Of a stretch of DNA of 31,529 nt, positions 1 through 6,881 are shown in pieces; the first letter of the stretch is position 1, and each line of letters starts with the position of its first letter. The stretch covers positions 1-31,529 of the forward strand of contig DASWMO010000348.1 in NCBI GenBank assembly GCA_036399715.1, in the 5' to 3' direction. This DNA is from DASVSE01 sp036399715. Its GTDB lineage: Bacteria; Bacteroidota; Rhodothermia; Rhodothermales; Rubricoccaceae. The notes below the pieces were generated by a model that saw only the letters and a list, made by a program, of their open reading frames with translations, was not told where the DNA came from and ran no database searches. A program made the translations under genes and the position numbers.

Positions 1-1
1 A

Positions 2-148
2 GGAGGCAAGTACGCCGCAGCCGGAGACGCAGGTGCCGCGGCGACGTACCAGGCGAAGGCGGACGAACTGGAGGAGCGGGCCCGGGTGGTCCACGAGTCG
101 GTGCTCGCGAGCGACGAGTTCAGCGGCGACAAGCTCCGCGAGGGGTAG
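2..148 (+). CDS. 3' end of a hypothetical protein gene (truncated by window edge)
   Basis: An open frame enters from the left edge and ends at the TAG at 146-148. It gives the last 48 residues of a protein whose start is outside the window. The visible part begins with an Ala/Gly-rich run, then a charged, probably helical segment rich in Glu, Arg and Lys, and ends in SGDKLREG. Codon use is strongly GC-biased, as in the genes to the right. No motif is recognisable, so no function is proposed. It could be the tail of a helical or coiled-coil protein. Confidence 0.5.
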   Translation, partial: GGKYAAAGDAGAAATYQAKADELEERARVVHESVLASDEFSGDKLREG

Positions 149-216
149 AGCTTCGTCCGATATGCAGGAGACAGAGGATGCGATGATTGCCTAAGCCTCA
201 GCGCGTCTCGACCTGT

Positions 217-259
217 CGTGGCACCGTCCCCAAACGCTCGTTTTGGGGACGGTGCCACG
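217..259. repeat. Perfect 18-bp inverted repeat (REP/MITE-like hairpin)
   Basis: The arms 217-234 and 242-259 are perfect reverse complements (18 bp) around a 7-nt loop. They carry the core GGGGACGGTGCCAC with an adjoining TTT. No U-tract follows on either strand, so a plain Rho-independent terminator is less likely than a dispersed palindrome. From memory, this GGGGACGGTGCCAC-type core recurs in many bacterial genomes near REP-associated tyrosine transposases (RAYT); that link is not checked here. It lies just downstream of the receiver gene on the minus strand. Confidence 0.75.
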
Positions 260-268
260 GACCGGACC

Positions 269-346
269 ACCTTGTCGGTTTCTCCCTCTCCGGTCGTGAG
301 TAAGGCCCCCGGCCTACCGCGTCCAATCTTTCGCCGCCTCTCGACC
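269..346. repeat. Diverged copy A of a 78-nt repeat (remnant of a gene's 5' end)
   Basis: This stretch aligns without gaps to 3188-3265. The first 45 or so bases match best by eye; the rest is looser. Translated on the plus strand it reads like the start of the small gene at 3215: VSKAPGLPRPIFRRLS here against VSKDPAPPPSPFRWLS there. The reading frame is lost after the similarity ends. It is probably the decayed 5' end of a paralogue, left downstream of the receiver gene. Confidence 0.5.
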
Positions 347-357
347 TGTAGGATCTC

Positions 358-762
358 TCAGGCTGCCCCAGAGCCGGCACGGAAGACCGCCGCGATGAGC
401 TCGTCGAGGTCCCCCTTGTCGACGTACCCGGACGCCCCAGCCGCCCGGGCCCGCTCAGCGTAAGCATGGGACCGCTGGGCTGAGAACACCACGCACGGGA
501 GGGCCGGCCACCGAGAGCGGACCTCGGCGACGAGCGCGATTCCGTCCATCCCCGGCGGCATATGGACGTCGGTCACGACGACGCTGGGACCATCGCCCCG
601 GAACGTCCTGGTGGTCGCCGTCGCCTTGAGCTGGACGAGCGCGTCGTCGCCGGACTCGGCCGTGCCCCATACCGTGAGTCCAGCGGTTGCCGCGATGAGG
701 TCGCCGAGCCCCTCCCGGATGACCGGGTGGTCGTCGACGAGGAGAATAGAGAGAACGGGCAC
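358..762 (-). CDS. Stand-alone response regulator receiver protein (NarL-type REC only)
   Basis: A 134-residue protein that is one complete receiver domain. Visible features are the acidic pair D10-D11 in ILLVDDHPVIREGL, the phospho-acceptor D65 in VVVTDVHMP, S94 in the Ser/Thr switch position and K116 in GYVDKGD. The ILLVDDHPVIREGL start is typical of NarL/FixJ-type regulators, which are usually about 210 residues and carry a LuxR-type helix-turn-helix. That output domain is absent: the frame stops right after the receiver. The divergent neighbour at 885 is a HisKA_3 kinase, the usual partner of NarL-type receivers, so this is its probable phosphorylation target. It may act as a phosphate sink, by protein-protein contact, or be a truncated regulator. 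No LuxR-type HTH is readable in the other frames downstream. Confidence 0.85.
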   Translation of the reverse strand: MPVLSILLVDDHPVIREGLGDLIAATAGLTVWGTAESGDDALVQLKATATTRTFRGDGPSVVVTDVHMPPGMDGIALVAEVRSRWPALPCVVFSAQRSHAYAERARAAGASGYVDKGDLDELIAAVFRAGSGAA

Positions 763-884
763 GAGCGGGGCGGTGGGCCTATTGTATCGCCGGTTCGCTC
801 GGCTAAGTCACAGGCTGAAACACGGTTTAGGACATTCCTGGGCGACATCCTCCGTATCTATCTAGTCGCACATCAGGAAAACCC

Positions 885-2060
885 GTGGCTAACCCTCAGA
901 CAGATAGCGCCTCCGGGCGGGACATGATCCAGCCGTACGACGGGCCCGAGGGCGGACACGGGATCGCCGCGCCTGGGCGGACGGCCGACGGGGGCCTCCG
1001 GGCCGCTATGGGGTTCGCCGAGATGATCATCGACACGGTCCGCGACGGCCTCCTCGTCCTCGACCTCGACCTCCGGGTCCAGGCCGCCAACGAATCGTTC
1101 TACCGCATGTTCGGGGCCAACCGCGCCGCGACCGAAGGCCGTCTCGTCTTTGATCTCGACGGCGGCGTGTGGGACCGCCCCGAGTTCCGGGTCCTACTGG
1201 AGCGCGTCCTCCCCGAGCAGCACGTGTTCGACGACTTCGAGGTCGAGCGCGGCGAGGGCGAGGCCCGCCGAGTGTTCCACTTCAACGGTCGCCGGCTCGA
1301 CCACCACGAGATGGTCCTCCTCTCGGCCACCGACGTGAACGAGCGTGTCCTCGCTCGTGAGGCGCTCGAATTAGTCCACCAGGAGATGGAGCGGCGGGTA
1401 CACGACCGGACCCGCCAGGTCCAAGTTCTGGCCGCGAAGCTCGCCGTCGCCGAGCAGGAGGAGCGGGACCGGATCGCGCTCGTGCTCCACGACGACCTCC
1501 AGCAGCACCTCTTCGGGGCCTCCATCGCCCTCTCGCTCCTCTTCCGGACCGGCCTGACGGAGGAGCAGGAGACGCTGTTCGGACGGGTCAGCGGGGCCGT
1601 CGAACAGGGGACCGCGCTGGCCCGCTCGCTCGCGGCCGAGCTGAGTCCGTCCGTGCTCGACTCGGCGAGCGCCAGCGACATCGTCCGGTGGCTGGCTGAG
1701 CGGAAGCGGAAGATGTACGGGCTCGACGTCACGGTCGAGGGGGACGCCGCCGTCTCCGACCGGCCGACCCGGTTCCTCGTTTACAACCTCGTCCGGGAGC
1801 TCCTCTTCAACGTGGCCAAGCATGCGGGGACCGACCGGGCCCACATCGTCATCGAAGAGACGGACGGTCAGGTCGTCGTCCGGGTTGAGGACGAGGGGGC
1901 CGGGTTCGACGCGAGCGTGTTCAACGAGGGCGGGAACAACAGGGGGTTCGGGCTTGCGAGCGTCCGGGAGCGCTTGGAGGCCGTCGGTGGGCGGCTCGAC
2001 GTCTCGTCGGCCCCGGGTGGGGGCACGCGCGTCACTCTGACGGTCCCGAGCCGGGCCTGA
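885..2060 (+). CDS. PAS-domain sensor histidine kinase (HisKA_3 family)
   Basis: A 391-residue cytoplasmic sensor kinase that autophosphorylates a histidine and passes the phosphate to a receiver. Residues about 42-155 form a PAS-like sensor domain, followed by a coiled helix (155-190). The HisKA_3 dimerisation helix has its histidine at H202 in IALVLHDDLQQ. A GHKL ATPase domain (about 295-391) shows an N-box (NLVRELLFNVAKHA, 301-314), a G1 box (VEDEGAGFD, 334-342) and a G2 box (GFGLASVRERL, 354-364). There is no signal peptide or membrane segment, so the stimulus is likely intracellular. GTG at 885 is chosen because AGGA lies 6 nt upstream; ATG 924 is the alternative. It is divergent from the receiver gene at 358-762, with 122 bp between them. 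Confidence 0.88.
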   Translation: MANPQTDSASGRDMIQPYDGPEGGHGIAAPGRTADGGLRAAMGFAEMIIDTVRDGLLVLDLDLRVQAANESFYRMFGANRAATEGRLVFDLDGGVWDRPEFRVLLERVLPEQHVFDDFEVERGEGEARRVFHFNGRRLDHHEMVLLSATDVNERVLAREALELVHQEMERRVHDRTRQVQVLAAKLAVAEQEERDRIALVLHDDLQQHLFGASIALSLLFRTGLTEEQETLFGRVSGAVEQGTALARSLAAELSPSVLDSASASDIVRWLAERKRKMYGLDVTVEGDAAVSDRPTRFLVYNLVRELLFNVAKHAGTDRAHIVIEETDGQVVVRVEDEGAGFDASVFNEGGNNRGFGLASVRERLEAVGGRLDVSSAPGGGTRVTLTVPSRA

Positions 2061-2127
2061 CAGGCACGATGTCGAAGGCGGGCTCGCCCACCGAGCGGAG
2101 ACGGATCTAACCCGCCTGCTCTCTTAT

Positions 2128-2230
2128 CTCAGCGCGTAAAGCGCCGAGGTGACCCAGAAGTGCAGCACCGTCCGGAGCCGGTAGATTGTCGCCAGGCGGG
2201 CCTGAGTGGTTCGAACGTGGTCCTGTCCCC
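2128..2230. repeat. Dispersed repeat copy 1 (about 100 nt)
   Basis: A diverged direct repeat of 4549-4668. Shared landmarks in the same order are CTCAGCGCGT/CTGAGCGCGT, CGAGGTG, the identical 15-mer AGCACCGTCCGGAGC (2164-2178 and 4596-4610), AGGCGGGC, GTGGTTCGA and GTCCCC. The copies differ by small indels. Neither contains a credible gene. It fills most of the 244-bp space between the kinase gene and the next small gene. Confidence 0.55.
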
Positions 2231-2304
2231 AGTCCCTTAAACGAGCATTTGCGGGACAGCTCTTACCCTGTAGCTTCGACTCCGCCACCCGCTATCCAAC
2301 AGTT

Positions 2305-2580
2305 ATGAACCGCCCTTACATCGAGGCCAACATTCAGGAGACTGACGACGGCCCTTTTTACCCGGTGCGTCTGTGGGCTGTACCTCGGGTCGGAGAACTA
2401 ATCAACCTGCACTCGTTCCTCGATCAGAACAGCGGCCACACCGCGACGCACTATTACGAGGTCGTGAAGGTCATCCACCGTCTCCACGACGTCATTGAGG
2501 GCGACCAGCACGCTGGGTCGGGCCACCAGTCGGTGGTCTTGTTCGTTCGGCCCTCGACGGACTCGATCTTTAAGGCCTAA
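2305..2580 (+). CDS. Small hypothetical protein (91 aa)
   Basis: An open frame beginning MNRPYIEANIQ and ending DSIFKA, acidic and His-rich in the middle (HYYEVVKVIHRLHDVIEG). It has no membrane segment or signal peptide and I recognise no family. The frame stays open to 2206, but the upstream part is repeat-like and rich in Cys, Ser and Arg, so ATG 2305 is the better start. Two ATG-proximal beta-like segments (YIEANIQE; FYPVRLWAVPRVGELI) suggest a small globular beta-rich protein. It lies 21 bp upstream of a small membrane protein gene on the same strand and may be cotranscribed with it. Confidence 0.55.
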   Translation: MNRPYIEANIQETDDGPFYPVRLWAVPRVGELINLHSFLDQNSGHTATHYYEVVKVIHRLHDVIEGDQHAGSGHQSVVLFVRPSTDSIFKA

Positions 2581-2601
2581 GCGCATCAGAGCCCCTGCCG
2601 C

Positions 2602-3162
2602 ATGACTCTACAAAGAGCCTGGGAGACCTTTTTGCTGATTGCGCCCTTAGCAGTCTCCATCGTCTTCCCGTGGATCGCGCTCTCCCAGGCCAAGAAAGCT
2701 CAGAAGACGGCTGAGGAAGCATTGCGGCAAGCCAATGAGGCGCGGGCTGACCCTCTAAGGCATGCCGCCTTTCTCGACATGAAGGAGGGAATGCAGGCGT
2801 GCTACGAGGCCGTTGTGAGGCTGATGGCAGGGCGCGACCGCTACCGGCACTCTCAACTGACAGAGGGCGTAAAGAGCGCCCACACAGAGGGTGCAGCAGG
2901 ACTAGAGACCCTAGAAATCCTCAGGCGGAAGTGGGCGCCCGTCATCCCGCCCGACTTCGAAAACGAGCTAGTCAAGTTCTCGATGGTCTTCAAGAACTGG
3001 CAGATCGCCATTCGGCCGCTGCATAGTGAGTACTACACTCATCGCTTAGGCGAATTCGAGACCGCGACAGAGGAATCGCGCTCCAAGCTCGACAAGATGG
3101 TCCGAGAGGCGACACGTGCAGACTACCTGCTTGGCAGCGCCAAGAGAACGCTCAACGGGTGA
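2602..3162 (+). CDS. Single-pass membrane protein with coiled coil, unknown function
   Basis: 186 residues. An N-terminal hydrophobic helix (about residues 9-27) is followed at once by a charged, Ala/Lys/Gln-rich helix (30-50, AKKAQKTAEEALRQANEARA) that should form a coiled coil. The rest is mostly helical and cytosolic-looking. The layout matches small hypothetical membrane proteins common in accessory regions, but there is no diagnostic motif. ATG 2602 puts the membrane helix at the N terminus as expected. Base composition is less GC-biased than in the Moco operon, which suggests transfer. The next small gene begins about 50 bp downstream. Confidence 0.6.
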   Translation: MTLQRAWETFLLIAPLAVSIVFPWIALSQAKKAQKTAEEALRQANEARADPLRHAAFLDMKEGMQACYEAVVRLMAGRDRYRHSQLTEGVKSAHTEGAAGLETLEILRRKWAPVIPPDFENELVKFSMVFKNWQIAIRPLHSEYYTHRLGEFETATEESRSKLDKMVREATRADYLLGSAKRTLNG

Positions 3163-3187
3163 CGCGCAGCCGACACCGCGCAGCGGG

Positions 3188-3265
3188 ACCTTGACTGTCT
3201 CGCCCTCTCGGATCGTGAGCAAGGACCCCGCCCCGCCGCCCTCGCCGTTCCGCTGGCTCTCGGCC
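3188..3265. repeat. Copy B of the 78-nt repeat (5' end of the gene at 3215)
   Basis: The counterpart of 269-346, covering the leader and first codons of the small gene at 3215. Conserved pieces include ACCTTG, CCCTCTC and TCGTGAG-AAGG, the last of which contains the proposed GTG start. Because the similarity includes both leader and coding start, the two loci probably share ancestry through duplication. Confidence 0.5.
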
Positions 3266-3448
3266 GACGACAAGGTCCGCGTCGTCGATAAGCTTCGGCG
3301 ACTGGAGACGGCCGCGATGTTCAGGGACGGATGGAACGAGCTGCAACCCCAGCTCGACCGCTGGATGTTCTCGGTCCGCGGCGGAATGCTGCCGTCGGAA
3401 GACGTCCCGCGGATAGCCGAGGCCCTCCGGGCGTGGGGAGTTCAATAG
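3215..3448 (+). CDS. Small hypothetical protein (77 aa)
   Basis: Reads VSKDPAPPPSPFRWLS, then an amphipathic helical part (DDKVRVVDKLRRLETAAMF) and a C terminus ending RIAEALRAWGVQ. The frame is open back to 3116, but that part overlaps the upstream gene and looks non-coding. GTG 3215 is preferred because copy A of the repeat conserves the GTGAG(T/C)AAGG context. No family is recognised. It ends 6 bp from the stop of the convergent HEPN-like gene. Confidence 0.45.
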   Translation: MSKDPAPPPSPFRWLSADDKVRVVDKLRRLETAAMFRDGWNELQPQLDRWMFSVRGGMLPSEDVPRIAEALRAWGVQ

Positions 3449-3454
3449 TGACTC

Positions 3455-4072
3455 TCAGCCTGGATCAGCGCCCAGCACAAAGGGAAACGCCCAACCTGAT
3501 GCTCTCCCAACGACCTCGAACGGAGACGCCCTCTCTCGTTCGAACCCGATTTTAGCCGCGCAGTACTCGCGGAGCAATCCAGCCATGTAGCCAACTTGCT
3601 GCTGACCTGTTAGACGCGCCATCGTGCCCTGCTCATAAGGATAGCGCCACAGTTGCAGGGCATTCCGGAACGGGTGTAGGGCGGCTTTGAAGTCCGGCAA
3701 GAAGGGCATCGTCGGACCTGTAGGAGTTCGGTCAACGAGATCGCGGTATGCCAGTTCGAGATCCGCCTTCGCGTAGGTCGGCAGCGACTTGAAGAGGGCT
3801 AGCGCGTCGTGGCCTACCATACTGCGACCAACCAAATGCTTCACGAGCGCCTTTAAATACAACTCTACAGCTACGCTCTCCAAAACTGAGACCGGGGCTA
3901 TGTCGAAGACGTGCCCTACGATCGAACGAGGACCCGTTGTAGGGCTTGCCAAGAACCTTGCGTGGTCTACAGCTTGGGTAAGGCTCGTCAAGAGGTGGCA
4001 ACTCGCCGTGAAGGTGTCCGCTACCTCGCACGCCGCTTTCGGATCGAACTCGTTTGATCTAGCTCGGGACAT
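3455..4072 (-). CDS. HEPN-like domain protein (putative)
   Basis: 205 residues, mostly alpha-helical. The centre has the pattern of HEPN-type four-helix bundles: SVAVELYLKALVKHLVG followed by GHDALALFKSLP (compare E-LKALL...GHdL..L), and a later RNALQLWRYPYE resembling the R-x(n)-RY-YE helix of many uncharacterised HEPN proteins. Many HEPN proteins are RNases in toxin-antitoxin, abortive-infection or other conflict systems; others are structural. A clear R-x4-6-H catalytic motif is not visible, so nuclease activity is unproven. No nucleotidyltransferase (MNT) partner lies beside it. It is convergent with the small gene ending at 3448. Confidence 0.5.
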   Translation of the reverse strand: MSRARSNEFDPKAACEVADTFTASCHLLTSLTQAVDHARFLASPTTGPRSIVGHVFDIAPVSVLESVAVELYLKALVKHLVGRSMVGHDALALFKSLPTYAKADLELAYRDLVDRTPTGPTMPFLPDFKAALHPFRNALQLWRYPYEQGTMARLTGQQQVGYMAGLLREYCAAKIGFERERASPFEVVGRASGWAFPFVLGADPG

Positions 4073-4096
4073 AATTAAGGAGAATGCGGTTGGTCA

Positions 4097-4360
4097 TTGG
4101 ATGGAGATCCAAAGATCGCCAAGGCTCTGTCGACGTGGGCATTGAGTAGACGCTCGCTTGCCTTTAAAGTCAACCCGCAGGGTTACACCGGGTCGCGTGC
4201 GGAGTCTTGGGGAGCACACGCGCTCGCCGCCATGCCTCGTCCGCTCCGGATCGCCCTCGTCATCGAGGCCCGCCTTGACCGGGCCGGGTATCACCCGCGT
4301 CTCGTCGCGATCATCGCCGCCCTGTGCTGGGCGCTCGATGCCGCGGGGATTCATCCCTGA
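4097..4360 (+). CDS. Possible small hypothetical protein
   Basis: An 87-codon frame from 4097. Only its second half, from ATG 4234 (MPRPLRIALVIEARL...), looks protein-like: about 42 residues with a hydrophobic helix near the end (VAIIAALCWALDAAG). The first half overlaps the start region of the divergent HEPN-like gene and may be leader. I recognise no family. The frame could be chance in GC-rich DNA. Confidence 0.28.
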   Translation: MDGDPKIAKALSTWALSRRSLAFKVNPQGYTGSRAESWGAHALAAMPRPLRIALVIEARLDRAGYHPRLVAIIAALCWALDAAGIHP

Positions 4361-4548
4361 GCGTGGAAGGCTCGGGGAGTCCCAGAAGCCGCGCCCACGT
4401 CCCGCGGCACCCGCTGATCCCCGGCCTGCCCGGTAGGGGACCGAGCATAAACGACGAACGTTTGTCGCTGAAATCGAACTCCCGTGAGAGAAACCGCCGG
4501 ACCGCCCGGCGGAGCGCGAGCGGCCGGAGGTCGCGCGTCGACTCTGCG
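4361..4548. other. Non-coding stretch, nothing recognised
   Basis: From the end of the small frame at 4360 to the dispersed repeat at 4549, open frames exist on both strands but have biased, low-complexity Arg/Ser/Pro translations typical of GC-rich shadows. I see no promoter, RNA gene or structured repeat here. Confidence 0.4.
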
Positions 4549-4668
4549 AGCTGAGCGCGTGAGTAGCCGAGTCGAGGTGCCCCGTTCATAGCGCGAGCAC
4601 CGTCCGGAGCTTGTGCAGCCCCGCTAGGCGGGCTGCGGTGGTTCGATCCTGGTTACATCCGGGTCCCC
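4549..4668. repeat. Dispersed repeat copy 2 (about 120 nt)
   Basis: The partner of 2128-2230, sharing the identical 15-mer AGCACCGTCCGGAGC at 4596-4610 and the same ordered landmarks, with small insertions. It ends just before the stop of the decayed gene on the minus strand (4685-5305), much as copy 1 lies in the intergenic space after the kinase gene. Confidence 0.55.
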
Positions 4669-4684
4669 AGGCAGGACTGCCTGC

Positions 4685-5305
4685 TCAGGCGGGGCGTAGA
4701 TCTGAGTCCGCGAGCATCTCGAAGGCATAGCCGAAGTCCACGTACTGGCGCAATGTCCGCGGCTCGCTCTGCACGTCACCTGAGCTTCTGTCGATACGGC
4801 TTGGCCTCGGCTGGGACGCCCCGGAACGCATCCGGACTCGTCGCGAAGCCCGACAGCTTCAGCTTCAACTGAACTGAGATCGGATCCGTCCCGAACATCG
4901 GCGGGCAGTCTATCCCCGGCGTGTATATGAGGCCGATGTTCTGCCCATCGATCACGCCCGCCTCGGCGAATGTGCAGTTGATGTCGCCCCATGTTTTCTA
5001 GGATACCTCGCGACCGGCCAATGACCGTGTACCTCTTGGCCGGCTTGAGACGGTCGATAGATTGCAAAGCCCGAGCACGTCCACATTCGTCGCGTCTCGG
5101 TCGAGGAGCAAGTTCCCAGTTTGAGAATCAGCGGCACGGCCTGGGTGTCTTGGTGATAGCCTGCGAGGGTGGCCAGTGCAGCGGCCTGAGCATCGACGAG
5201 AACGGTTCTGCGCGAGTACAGTTGGCCTTCCCAGATTCCGGCAAAAATGTATCTCAACTGAAGATGAGGTAAGATGTCGAGCAGGATCAAGTATTTGCTT
5301 GCCAT
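4685..5305 (-). pseudogene. Decayed gene with several frameshifts, unknown family
   Basis: Protein-like sequence runs through three frames in order on the minus strand. From the ATG at 5305, MASKYLILLDILPHL... goes to AVPLILKLG. Coding then continues in another frame as NLLLDRDATNVDVLGLCNLS, in a third as RLKPAKRYTVIGRSRGILEN, then as GDINCTFAEAGVIDGQNIGL and SVQLKLKLSGFATSPDAF. After KPYRQKL a further shift leads into LRQYVDFGYAFEMLADSD and a stop at 4685. Each piece looks natural (amphipathic, beta-rich) while the alternative frames are Arg/Ser-rich. At least four indels are needed to join about 200 residues, so this is a relic rather than one sequencing error. Function unknown. Confidence 0.6.
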
Positions 5306-5398
5306 AATCGTTCAGCGTCCGCTCTGGCTCATTAGCAGCACGAGACCGCAGGTTGAGCCGGCTGCGCATCGGCCATTCTTTCCGGCGTAGGCCCGACG

Positions 5399-6235
5399 TC
5401 ATGTATCCCCAGTCGACTTGAACCCCTCCCGCACCCATGTCACCGCCTGCCACGTCAGATACGGGACCGAGATGAGCAGGGCGATGTCGACGATCACGAT
5501 CCACGCGAGTAGCACGACGCCCCCTATGCCGCCCGAGTTCAGGCTAGAAGAGGCAAGTGCTAGGAAAGCTGCGCCTCCTAGCCCGATGCTACCCACCACG
5601 AGGGCTTGGGCCACCCTGAGCCACTTGGGCGGGAGGCCAGCGAGGGCGACGAGCGCATCTGGAAGGACATAAAACGCCCCCGTGAGGACGCAGATGGCTA
5701 CGGCCATAGCGGGGACGGCGGCACCGTTCGTCCACCACTCCGGGTTGTCGATGAACGCCAAAACGGGGAGGGCAACTACCCCGAGGGCGACCGCTCCCGG
5801 GACCCGGAAGTCCATGAGGGTCCGGCCTGCTCTCGCGAACGAGTCTCGTGGAACGAAGCCGGCCGGGTCCGCACCCCCGCTTCGGACCCAGTCCCATGCC
5901 ATCAACGCAGCAGCCGGAAGCGCGAGGGCCATGACGGCAGTCCAGACGAGGTCGGCTCCCCGAGCGCCGGAGAAGACCCACGCCACCACAAGCGCTGCCA
6001 GCAAGGAAATCACAGGAGCCGCGAGAATGAACACCCGGCGCCACCCCAAAGGCCACCCCTGAATGCTCGGTCCTACCCCCGTGGCCAAGTAGAGGAGGGC
6101 CGTGATGCCGACGAAGGACGGGACGTATCCGGACTCGATGAACCGGAAGAACGAGCCGTTGCCGAGCGATCCGGCTATGCTGAAGAGGAGAGAGGATCCG
6201 GCAACAGCGATGCCAGCACGGAGGGCGGGGCGCAT
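5399..6235 (-). CDS. Multi-pass integral membrane protein, unknown function
   Basis: 278 residues with about seven or eight hydrophobic segments: roughly 8-25, 38-56, 67-90, 98-115, 148-162, 170-190, 208-228 and 236-260. Helices are rich in Ala, Val, Leu and Gly; short polar loops carry Arg/Asp. No transporter or enzyme signature is evident. The initiator ATG at 6233-6235 puts the first helix at the N terminus. It is divergent from an XRE regulator whose control region contains a TGTGG-N8-CCACA inverted repeat, so the regulator may control it. The C-terminal tail (WVREGFKSTGDT) is cytosolic-looking. Confidence 0.65.
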   Translation of the reverse strand: MRPALRAGIAVAGSSLLFSIAGSLGNGSFFRFIESGYVPSFVGITALLYLATGVGPSIQGWPLGWRRVFILAAPVISLLAALVVAWVFSGARGADLVWTAVMALALPAAALMAWDWVRSGGADPAGFVPRDSFARAGRTLMDFRVPGAVALGVVALPVLAFIDNPEWWTNGAAVPAMAVAICVLTGAFYVLPDALVALAGLPPKWLRVAQALVVGSIGLGGAAFLALASSSLNSGGIGGVVLLAWIVIVDIALLISVPYLTWQAVTWVREGFKSTGDT

Positions 6236-6278
6236 AGTGGAAGAGTCGATGTCGGCTGCGGGAGGATGAAGCTAGTCA

Positions 6279-6296
6279 TGTGGCATATAGACCACA
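6279..6296. promoter_or_regulatory. Candidate operator, TGTGG-N8-CCACA
   Basis: An imperfectly spaced dyad (TGTGG at 6279-6283, CCACA at 6292-6296) between the divergent membrane-protein gene and the XRE regulator. The size and symmetry suit a dimeric helix-turn-helix repressor. Binding by the adjacent XRE protein is inferred only from position. Confidence 0.3.
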
Positions 6297-6345
6297 AGAC
6301 CTCCCGAACCCTCCACCTACGTTCCCTGCCCATCACCACCGGGCA

Positions 6346-6570
6346 GTGACACCAGCCGAGGCCTTCGGGGCGGCCCTTCGCCGGCACCGCACGGCGGGCG
6401 GTCTAACGCAGGAGGACCTTGCGTTTGAGAGCGGCGTCGACCGGACGTTCATCGCGCGGATCGAGGCTGGGAAGCGGCAGCCGACGATCACGACAGTGCT
6501 TCGGCTCACACAGGCCCTCGGGGTGCCAGCTGCCGACATTGTCGCGGAGGTCGAGCGCGATGTGACGTAG
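6346..6570 (+). CDS. XRE-family helix-turn-helix regulator
   Basis: About 75 residues that are essentially one Cro/C1-type HTH domain. It begins with FGAALRRHRTAGGLTQEDLA, then FESGVDRTFIARIEAGKRQP (recognition-helix region with the conserved R-IE-G-R-P pattern), then TTVLRLTQALGVPAADIV. Single-domain proteins of this kind are DNA-binding repressors, often autoregulatory or linked to restriction, toxin or phage genes. The frame is open to GTG 6280, but the extra 22 residues are Pro/His-rich and overlap the candidate operator, so GTG 6346 is preferred. It is divergent from the membrane protein gene at 5399-6235. Confidence 0.8.
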   Translation: MTPAEAFGAALRRHRTAGGLTQEDLAFESGVDRTFIARIEAGKRQPTITTVLRLTQALGVPAADIVAEVERDVT

Positions 6571-6841
6571 GCCAACAGGGCGGCCTAGTTGTGAGGCGAC
6601 CGCTCACGCAGGTTATCCGGAACGGGTCGGTGTAAGCGCGAGTGAATCGCTGTATCCCGTGGGTCCGCAAGAGGCCAGGTCGTAACCTCCGCGCGTTATC
6701 CAGACGGTGCCCCTCTGCCAGACCGCGGCGACCGTCCCAGGGCAGTACGACGCCGGCCGAGCGCGCGCTCGGCGTGGCCGCAGCCGGCACGTGGACGTAG
6801 GGCGCACGGTCGCCGGAGCGCGATCGTCAGCAGCAGGCAAG
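6571..6841. other. Intergenic stretch between XRE gene and DUF932 operon terminator
   Basis: No convincing gene on either strand; the frames present are Arg/Pro/Ser-rich shadows. A short dyad (TAGGCC at 6568-6573, GGCCTA at 6582-6587) overlaps the XRE stop but has no U-tract and is at best a weak terminator. Confidence 0.4.
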
Positions 6842-6875
6842 CAAAAAAGACAGACCCCCGAATGGAGGCCTGCCT
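6842..6875 (-). terminator. Rho-independent terminator of the DUF932 operon
   Basis: Read on the minus strand, the arms 6864-6875 and 6848-6859 form a 12-bp stem including G-U pairs, with a 4-nt loop (AUUC), directly followed by a U6 run (complement of 6843-6848). It lies immediately after the DUF932 stop at 6882. The G-U pairs favour function on the minus strand only. Confidence 0.8.
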
Positions 6876-6881
6876 TTCCAG

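Noticed and set aside
2200..2225. T-arm-like GGTTCGAAC in repeat copy 1 and GGTTCGATCC in copy 2
   Set aside because: No acceptor, D-arm or anticodon stem can be drawn around either; not tRNAs or recognisable tRNA fragments.
4324..4589. Overlapping frames on both strands in the non-coding stretch
   Set aside because: Arg/Ser/Pro-rich translations and mutual overlap; typical of GC-rich non-coding DNA.
3535..5430. Search for a second copy of the tRNA-Asn 3' end (attL) among TTCGAACC/TTGAACC-like sequences
   Set aside because: Matches are only 7-9 bases and not extended on either side; the other attachment site is not identifiable in this window.
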